Shown piece by piece: positions 12,306 to 17,209 of a stretch of 17,209 nucleotides of DNA. Position 1 is the first letter of the stretch. Each line of letters opens with the position of its first letter. Source of the DNA: JAWOJB01 sp046484325 (GTDB lineage Bacteria > Actinomycetota > Acidimicrobiia > Spongiisociales > ZC4RG35); the NCBI GenBank assembly GCA_046484325.1, contig JAWOJB010000069.1:1-17209 (forward strand). The letters run 5' to 3'. Below the pieces are notes generated by a model. The model was not told where the DNA came from and searched no databases. It saw only the letters and a program-made list of their open reading frames with translations. A program made the translations under genes and the position numbers.

Positions 12306-15164
12306 ATGACCGATCGGGCCTTGCCGGAGGGAGTGCTGACCTTCGTGTGTTCCGACATCGAGGGCTCGTCGCGTCTCCTCCGGATCCTCGGTGACGAATA
12401 TGGCGAACTGCTCGCCGAACACCATCGGCTTCTCGACGGCGAGCTCGGATCGGTCGGAGGGACCCGGGTGACGCGTGAGGGCGACGGCAGCTGTTTCGTG
12501 TTCGAGTCCGTGTCGGGAGCCCTGGTCGGCGCGGTGCGAGCCGTGGCCGCCCACGACCGGCATCCGTGGCCCGAGCCGGTGAGGATCCGGATCGGGGTAC
12601 ACACCGGTGAGGCCCGACCCACCGAGGCCGGCTATCTCGGGCTGGAGGCCCACCTCGCCCGCCGGGTCGGGGCGGTGGGCCATGGCGGTCAGGTGGTGGT
12701 GACCGAGGCGGCCCGGGCGGCGGTGGCGGCAAATCCGGTCCCCGGCATCGGGTTCCGGGACCTGGGACTCCATCACCTCTCCGGGATCCCGGCTCCGGTT
12801 CGACTGCTCCAGGCGACGGGGCCGGGCCTCGGCGAGTCGTTTCCGCCGCTACGGGCGGTCCGGGCCTACGCGGCAGGGTTGCCGCTCGGGTCGCTGGTCG
12901 GTCGCGAGTCCGAGATCGAGGGGGCCCTGGAGGCGCTGTCGACGCACCGGCTGGTGACGTTGGTGGGGACGGGAGGTGCCGGCAAGACCCGGCTTGCCCG
13001 CGAGCTCGCCGACCGGCTCGGGCGGTTCGGTCCGGTGCCGTTGTTCGTCGAGCTGGCGAGCTCCGCCGAGCCTCGCCTCGTGCCGTCCCGGCTGGCTGCG
13101 GCTTTCGGGATCTCCGAGGACCTCGACGCCGATCCGACCGTTCGGATCGCTCACGCCGTCGGATCGGCGCCGGCCCTGGTGGTGCTGGACAACTGTGAGC
13201 ACCTACTCCCCGGTCTCAGCCCCGTGGTCACCCGCCTGCTCGAGGCGGCGCCGGCCCTCACGGTGCTCGCCACGAGTCGATCCCCGATGGGAACGCCGGG
13301 CGAGCGGGTCGTCCGTGTCGACCCGCTGCCGCTGGGGGGCGATGGCGCCGACGGGCCCGCCGTCGAGTTGTTCGCCCTGCGGGCGGCAGCCGTTTCGGAC
13401 GGCTTCCTGCTCGACGACACGACCCGGCCTCACGTCGAGCGCATCTGCCGGATCCTCGACGGGCTTCCGCTGGCGATCGAGCTGGCGGCCTCGATGACCA
13501 GGTTCCTGCCCGTACCCCAGCTGGCCGGGATCCTCGGGGAGCGTCTCGACGTGCTCGAGGGTGGCGAGGCCTTCCCCGAGCGACACCGGACCCTGCACGC
13601 CGCCATCGCCGGCAGCGTGGAGCTCCTCGACGAAGACGACCGCGTCGCCTTCCCCATGCTCGGGGTGCTGGTCGGTGCGTTCGGGCTCGACGACGCCGCC
13701 GCGGTGGCCGGCATCGAGCCGGTGAGGGCCGTTCATCTCATGCGGGATCTGAGCGATCGGTCGCTCGTGACCAGGACGGGCGACGAGTCCGCTCCGTTCG
13801 TCCTGCTCGATACGATTCGCCGCTTCGGCCTCGACCGGCTGCGGGAGGAGGGCAACGAGGTCGAGGCCCGGGACCGCCATCTCCGGCGTTTTCGGGATCT
13901 GGCCATCGAGGCACGCCGGGGTCTGCGTGGCCCGGGGGCTGCCGGGGTGATGCGGACGATGCGAGCCCTCCGACCCAACCTGCTGGCGGCCTTCGATCAC
14001 GCGCTTGCCGAGCAGCGGGTCGAGATGGCGGTCGAACTCGTCGAGGGCCTGGTGGACGTGTGGGCGGTGCTGGCGGCAGCCGGCGAAGCCGACCTGACCG
14101 GGCGGCGGTTGCTGGAGGCCTGTGAGCGCCTGGGCGATCGGCGGCTCACCCTTCGGGCCGTCCTGAGCCTGCTCGAGAGCAGGCATCTGGCGGGCATGGG
14201 GGTCGAGCCGCAGGCCGGGCTCCCGGCCAGGTTGGCGGGGCTCGCCGTCGAGGCCGACGATCCCATCACGATGCTGCGGGCCGAGGTGTGGCTGGCGGTC
14301 TCCGGAGCGCTCCCGGTCGAGGCGGGCATGTCGGCCCTAGCCCGGCTCGAGGCGTCGGGGGAGTACCGGCCCACCGTGTTCGCCCTCGATGCGCTCGGGT
14401 GGATCGAGTGGTGGCGCGGGCGGCCGGAGGCGTCGCTGGCGATCTTCGAGAGGCTCCGGCACCTGGCGGAGGCCCGCGGCGACCCGCTCGGACAGATCGC
14501 CTCGATGGCGGGGTTGTTCGGTGCCTCCGACGATCCCGAGGCGGCCGACCGAGCCTGGGGCGTCATCGAGCACGTGGGGGCAAGGGCGGACGAGCTCGGG
14601 GTGGGATGGTGGCGCTCGGCGATGTATCAGTTCCTGGCCGCCGTGGAACGGCGGCGCGGCAGGTTGGAAGCGGCCGAGGAGTGGCTCGAGCGAGCCCATC
14701 GAGAGGTGGTCGAGCACGGGACCCTCCATCAGATCGGCTTCGTCGTCACCCACCAGGCCGACAATGCCTGGCGGCGGGGCGACCTCGAGGCAGCCCACCG
14801 GAAGATCGTCGAGTTCGCCCGGATCTGCCAGGAGAGCGATGAGTTCAATCCCTACGTCCCCGAGCTGGCCGCGGCCATCTCGGCGCAGACCGGCCGCCTG
14901 GAGGAGGCGGCCAGGCTCCTCGGAGCCGCCGAGCGCTGGCGCGAGCCGGGGGGGCTCACCGTGCACGGCAGCATGCTGCCTCCCTGGGACCGGCCGAGGA
15001 TCGACGAGACCCGGGCACGGCTGCGCGAGCGGCTCGATCCGGACGTCCTGGCCGAGGCATGGGAGCGTGGCCGGGCCGACGCCCGCGAGGCGACGGTGGA
15101 GCTCGCCGTGTCGTTTGGCCGCGATCCGGATCCCACCGCCGAGGACCGTCTCCAGGCCTGGTGA
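12306..15164 (+). CDS. Class III cyclase-like domain fused to STAND/NB-ARC ATPase with helical repeats
   Basis: This 952-residue signalling protein has an N-terminal class III nucleotidyl cyclase homology domain (about 8-165). Metal aspartates D17 in SDIEGSS and D60 in REGDGS are present; YLGLEAHLARRV holds the conserved R120. Next is a STAND ATPase: SLVGRESEI at 196-204, Walker A GTGGAGKT at 221-228, Walker B LVVLDNCEHL at 291-300, TSRSPMG, and GLPLAIELAA at 386-395. A winged-helix part follows (RHRTLHAAIAGSVELL). Residues 520-940 look like TPR-type helical repeats. Relatives often end in a LuxR-type helix-turn-helix; none is visible here. Whether the cyclase is active cannot be told: the lysine often specifying adenine is not at its usual place (TRVTREGDG). 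The leaderless-type TACATT lies 6 bases before the ATG. Confidence 0.88.
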   Translation: MTDRALPEGVLTFVCSDIEGSSRLLRILGDEYGELLAEHHRLLDGELGSVGGTRVTREGDGSCFVFESVSGALVGAVRAVAAHDRHPWPEPVRIRIGVHTGEARPTEAGYLGLEAHLARRVGAVGHGGQVVVTEAARAAVAANPVPGIGFRDLGLHHLSGIPAPVRLLQATGPGLGESFPPLRAVRAYAAGLPLGSLVGRESEIEGALEALSTHRLVTLVGTGGAGKTRLARELADRLGRFGPVPLFVELASSAEPRLVPSRLAAAFGISEDLDADPTVRIAHAVGSAPALVVLDNCEHLLPGLSPVVTRLLEAAPALTVLATSRSPMGTPGERVVRVDPLPLGGDGADGPAVELFALRAAAVSDGFLLDDTTRPHVERICRILDGLPLAIELAASMTRFLPVPQLAGILGERLDVLEGGEAFPERHRTLHAAIAGSVELLDEDDRVAFPMLGVLVGAFGLDDAAAVAGIEPVRAVHLMRDLSDRSLVTRTGDESAPFVLLDTIRRFGLDRLREEGNEVEARDRHLRRFRDLAIEARRGLRGPGAAGVMRTMRALRPNLLAAFDHALAEQRVEMAVELVEGLVDVWAVLAAAGEADLTGRRLLEACERLGDRRLTLRAVLSLLESRHLAGMGVEPQAGLPARLAGLAVEADDPITMLRAEVWLAVSGALPVEAGMSALARLEASGEYRPTVFALDALGWIEWWRGRPEASLAIFERLRHLAEARGDPLGQIASMAGLFGASDDPEAADRAWGVIEHVGARADELGVGWWRSAMYQFLAAVERRRGRLEAAEEWLERAHREVVEHGTLHQIGFVVTHQADNAWRRGDLEAAHRKIVEFARICQESDEFNPYVPELAAAISAQTGRLEEAARLLGAAERWREPGGLTVHGSMLPPWDRPRIDETRARLRERLDPDVLAEAWERGRADAREATVELAVSFGRDPDPTAEDRLQAW

Positions 15165-15179
15165 CGGCGCGGGGACCGG

Positions 15180-16133
15180 TCACGGCAGGACGACCACGAC
15201 GGTCCCCACCGGGGCCCACTCGAAGAGGGTGGCCGCCTTGCCCAGGCTCTGTCGGACGCAGCCCGCCGAGCGGAACTCGCCGAGTTCCTCCTCGGACTGC
15301 ATCGGGCGACCGTTGCCCCAGTACGGGATCGAGTGGAACCCGATGGCCACCCCGGACGTGGCCCGGGTGAACCGCACCATGTACTGCATGGTGATGCCAT
15401 CGTGGCCGGCGGCGGCGGTCTCGGACTTCGAGAACACCTGGTAGGTGCCCGGGGCGGGCACGCCGTGCCGTCCCGAGACCAGGTAGGTGTCGGCGAGCGT
15501 GCCGTCCTCCTCGACGAGCCACACCCGCTGGGCTACGTTGGCGTAGACGATCCGCCGGCCGGTGCCCGAGTCCGCTGGAACCGCCGGCCGTTCATCGTCG
15601 TAGATCCGCTCGGCGATCTCATCGAACTCCTCGAACGGAGACGCCTTCGAGACCCCGTCCGAGGTCACCACCTTGATCACGGCGACGCGGTCCTCGCTCA
15701 TCCCCTCCTGGCTGACGGTCCCCGAGATTTCCACCGCGGTCACGGTGCCGCGCGGGTGATCGACCGTCTCCCCGACGTCGAAGGCGAGGTCTTCGGCGCT
15801 CGCCCACGCCCCCCAACCCTCCTCGAGCTCGGTGCCGAAGGACACGAACAGGTCCTTGGAACCCAGTGCCAGCCGGGACGACTCGGCCATTGCATCCCAC
15901 GCCGCGTCCATGTCGCCCCGGCCGACCAGCTCTAGCCAGGCGAGCACCGGCGCGGCCAGGGGGTCGATCGCCGGCGTGGTGACGGGTGGGGCCGTCGTCT
16001 CGGGCAGTCGTGTCGTGACCGTCGTCTCGGGCGGGATCGGGCCCTCTGTGGTCGTGGGGAGGTCGGTGCCCGTCGAGCACCCGTTCGCGACCAGGGTGAC
16101 GACGAGCGCGACGGCGAGACGTGAGGGGCTCAT
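15180..16133 (-). CDS. YkuD-type L,D-transpeptidase, probable lipoprotein
   Basis: This 317-residue exported protein has a C-terminal YkuD catalytic domain, which cross-links or modifies peptidoglycan through a cysteine thiol. The motif reads IGFHSIPYWGNG then LGEFRSAGCVRQS; H267, C292 and R294 are the expected catalytic residues. The domain starts near RIVYANVAQRVWLVEEDG (about 193). The N terminus is a signal peptide with a possible but imperfect lipobox ANGC (C19). A Thr/Pro-rich spacer of about 40 residues (20-58) follows, suiting passage through the cell wall. Residues 60-180 form an unassigned domain, perhaps SnoaL/NTF2-like from the LAWLELVGRGDMDAAWDAM helix. ATG 16133 has GGGGAGG very close upstream. 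It is divergent from the aminotransferase gene. Confidence 0.87.
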   Translation of the reverse strand: MSPSRLAVALVVTLVANGCSTGTDLPTTTEGPIPPETTVTTRLPETTAPPVTTPAIDPLAAPVLAWLELVGRGDMDAAWDAMAESSRLALGSKDLFVSFGTELEEGWGAWASAEDLAFDVGETVDHPRGTVTAVEISGTVSQEGMSEDRVAVIKVVTSDGVSKASPFEEFDEIAERIYDDERPAVPADSGTGRRIVYANVAQRVWLVEEDGTLADTYLVSGRHGVPAPGTYQVFSKSETAAAGHDGITMQYMVRFTRATSGVAIGFHSIPYWGNGRPMQSEEELGEFRSAGCVRQSLGKAATLFEWAPVGTVVVVLP

Positions 16134-16149
16134 GACCTCCCCTGTCTAC

Positions 16150-16164
16150 CGGAAGGGCCTTCCG
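16150..16164. promoter_or_regulatory. 15-base palindrome between divergent genes
   Basis: CGGAAGG-G-CCTTCCG is a perfect palindrome with one central base in the 62-base gap between the transpeptidase and aminotransferase starts. It could be an operator serving either or both. It sits about 20 bases before the plus-strand -10-like box, where a regulator would typically bind. Confidence 0.35.
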
Positions 16165-16183
16165 TCGCCAGGGCCCTCGGTCC

Positions 16184-16189
16184 TAACCT
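16184..16189 (+). promoter_or_regulatory. Leaderless -10 box of the aminotransferase gene (TAACCT)
   Basis: TAACCT lies 6 bases before the ATG at 16196, with no ribosome binding site, as at other leaderless-looking starts in the window. Confidence 0.5.
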
Positions 16190-16195
16190 CGCCGG

Positions 16196-17089
16196 ATGCA
16201 GTCCATCGTCGAGCGGTACGTGGAGCGGACGCCTCGGTCGGCCGCCCTCCACGCTCGCGCCGGCCGTTCGATGCCCGGCGGCGACACTCGGACGATCGTC
16301 TTCTTCACACCTCATCCGCTCTACATCGAAGGGGCTGCCGGCGCGGTGATGACCGACGTCGACGGCAACGATTACCTCGACCTTCTCGGCAACTACACCT
16401 CGCTCGTCCACGGGCACGCCCATCCGGCGATCGTCGAGGTGATCTCCCGACAGGCTGCCCGGGGAACCGCCCATGCCGCCGGGAACGAGGCCGCCGTCGA
16501 GCTCGCGGAGACCATCGTCGCCCGGGTCGCCTCGGTCGACTCGGTCCGGTTCGCCAACTCCGGGACCGAGGCGGTGATCCACGCAGTGCGGGCCGCTCGC
16601 GCGTTCACCGGACGTTCGATGGTGGTGAAGTTCGAGGGCGGGTACCACGGTTCGGCGGACGTGGCCGAGATCAGCGTCGACCCCGACCTGGCACATGCCG
16701 GTCCCGCCGGCGCCCCGGTGGCCGTGCCCGAAGGGCCGGGCATCCCCCCCGGCGTGGTCGCCGACGTCGTCGTCGCCCCGTACAACGATCTACCTGCCAC
16801 CGAGGCGCTGCTCGGGCGCCTTGCCGGCCGGGTGGCGGCGGTGATCGTCGAGCCGATGCTCGGGTCGGCGGGGGCGATCCCCGCCGAGGCGGGGTTTCTC
16901 CGGGGCCTTCGCGAGTTGTGCGACCGGCATGGCGCCCTCCTGGTCTTCGACGAGGTCATCACCTTCCGTCTCGCCACGGGTGGACTCCAGTCGGTGTACG
17001 GGGTCCGGCCCGACCTCACCACCTTCGGCAAGGTCATTGGGGGAGGCCTGCCGGTGGGGGCGTTCGGCGGCCGGGCCGACGTCATGGAC
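16196..17089 (+). CDS. Class III aminotransferase, glutamate-1-semialdehyde aminomutase type, 3' truncated
   Basis: This is a PLP enzyme of the glutamate-1-semialdehyde 2,1-aminomutase (HemL)-like group. The 298 reliable residues show SMPGGDTR, DVDGNDYLDLLGNY, NSGTEA at 121-126 (PLP phosphate binding), YHG at 150-152, FDEVITFR with D252, and TTFGKVIGGGLPVGAFGG with the PLP lysine K279. The family is about 430 residues, so the last third is missing. The reading changes abruptly after VMD (17089) into CWARKAR and a stop at 17113. The expected sequence there is a leucine-rich stretch followed by QAGTLSGNP. The break is a junction to foreign sequence, not a natural end. The N-terminal style (MPGGDTR rather than the classic HemL N terminus) suggests a HemL-like aminotransferase of other specificity, so no symbol is given. 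Confidence 0.88.
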
Positions 17090-17091
17090 TG

Positions 17092-17208
17092 CTGGGCGAG
17101 GAAGGCGCGGTAGGTTTCAGCGCCGACGAATTTGCCGTTCTCGTAAAGTTGGGGGATGAGGGCGGCGATGGTTTCGGCGAGTTCGGCGTCGGAGAGGCGG
17201 AAGCCCAT
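17092..17208 (-). CDS. Fragment of an unrelated gene at the contig end
   Basis: On the minus strand the terminal bases encode about 39 residues in a clean frame, from MGFRLSDAELAETIAALI to NGKFVGAETYRAFLAQ. It looks like genuine protein: amphipathic helix, balanced composition. Its codons (GAA, AAA, TTT-type ends more frequent) differ from the GC-saturated neighbours. I do not recognise the family. The sequence overlaps the point where the aminotransferase breaks, so it was probably joined artificially from elsewhere in the genome or from another organism. Either end could be internal to the real gene. Confidence 0.4.
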
Positions 17209-17209
17209 C

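Noticed and set aside
15161..15183. Stem GTGAC/GTCAC over the convergent stops as a terminator
   Set aside because: Five base pairs around a 13-base loop with no T run; much of it follows from the two stop codons themselves.
16196..17089. Calling the aminotransferase hemL
   Set aside because: The active-site pattern is shared by several HemL-like aminotransferases, no other haem-pathway gene is present and the C-terminal third is missing.
1..17209. CRISPR arrays, insertion sequences, prophage or defence islands, tRNA or rRNA genes
   Set aside because: No regularly spaced repeats, transposase or integrase motifs, or RNA gene signatures were seen on either strand.

Overview
This 17.2 kb window is high-GC bacterial DNA of actinobacterial type, possibly Acidimicrobiia or a related uncultured lineage (inference). 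The evidence is strong G/C third-position bias, GTG starts, ATGA/GTGA stop-start overlaps, many apparently leaderless genes with a TANNNT box 6-9 bases before the start codon, and families common in actinobacteria: a DUF3039 protein, a SpoIIE/STAS switch, and a cyclase-STAND ATPase. It looks like a whole contig rather than a piece of a finished chromosome, because both ends are structurally suspect. Bases 1-203 form a fold-back inverted repeat. The last ~120 bases carry unrelated sequence that breaks an aminotransferase gene.

Layout. (1) 134-2266: a partner-switching regulatory operon with a GAF/PP2C-phosphatase/HATPase fusion followed by two paralogous STAS proteins. (2) 2277-3117: a frameshifted, deleted remnant of an actinobacterial membrane sensor gene. 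(3) 3172-4752: an unrecognised soluble protein, a small three-helix membrane protein and a DUF429 protein. (4) 4830-8465: a carbohydrate ABC importer with a recognisable promoter, a 5' leader containing two hairpins, a lipoprotein binding protein, a perfect 17-bp hairpin, then two overlapping permease genes resembling the AglEFG alpha-glucoside type. No ATPase gene is present. (5) 8481-9950: small genes for a membrane protein, a cupin, a zinc-ribbon protein and a DUF3039 protein. (6) 9997-11729: an ABC-2 exporter pair, ATPase plus permease, with a GTGA overlap. (7) 11736-15164: a Dps-type ferritin divergent from a 952-residue cyclase-like/STAND ATPase. (8) 15180-17089: a YkuD-type L,D-transpeptidase lipoprotein divergent from a class III aminotransferase of the glutamate-1-semialdehyde aminomutase type, cut off by the contig end.

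How the genes work together. Regions 1, 4 and 6 are clear functional units: stress or sigma-factor switching, sugar uptake, and export. The rest are single genes in convergent or divergent pairs. I found no CRISPR array, insertion sequence, prophage, tRNA or rRNA, and no clearly novel multi-gene system. The observations most worth a second look are the double-STAS switch, the decayed sensor next to it, the binding-protein/permease hairpin, the recurrent leaderless promoters, and the chimeric contig ends.
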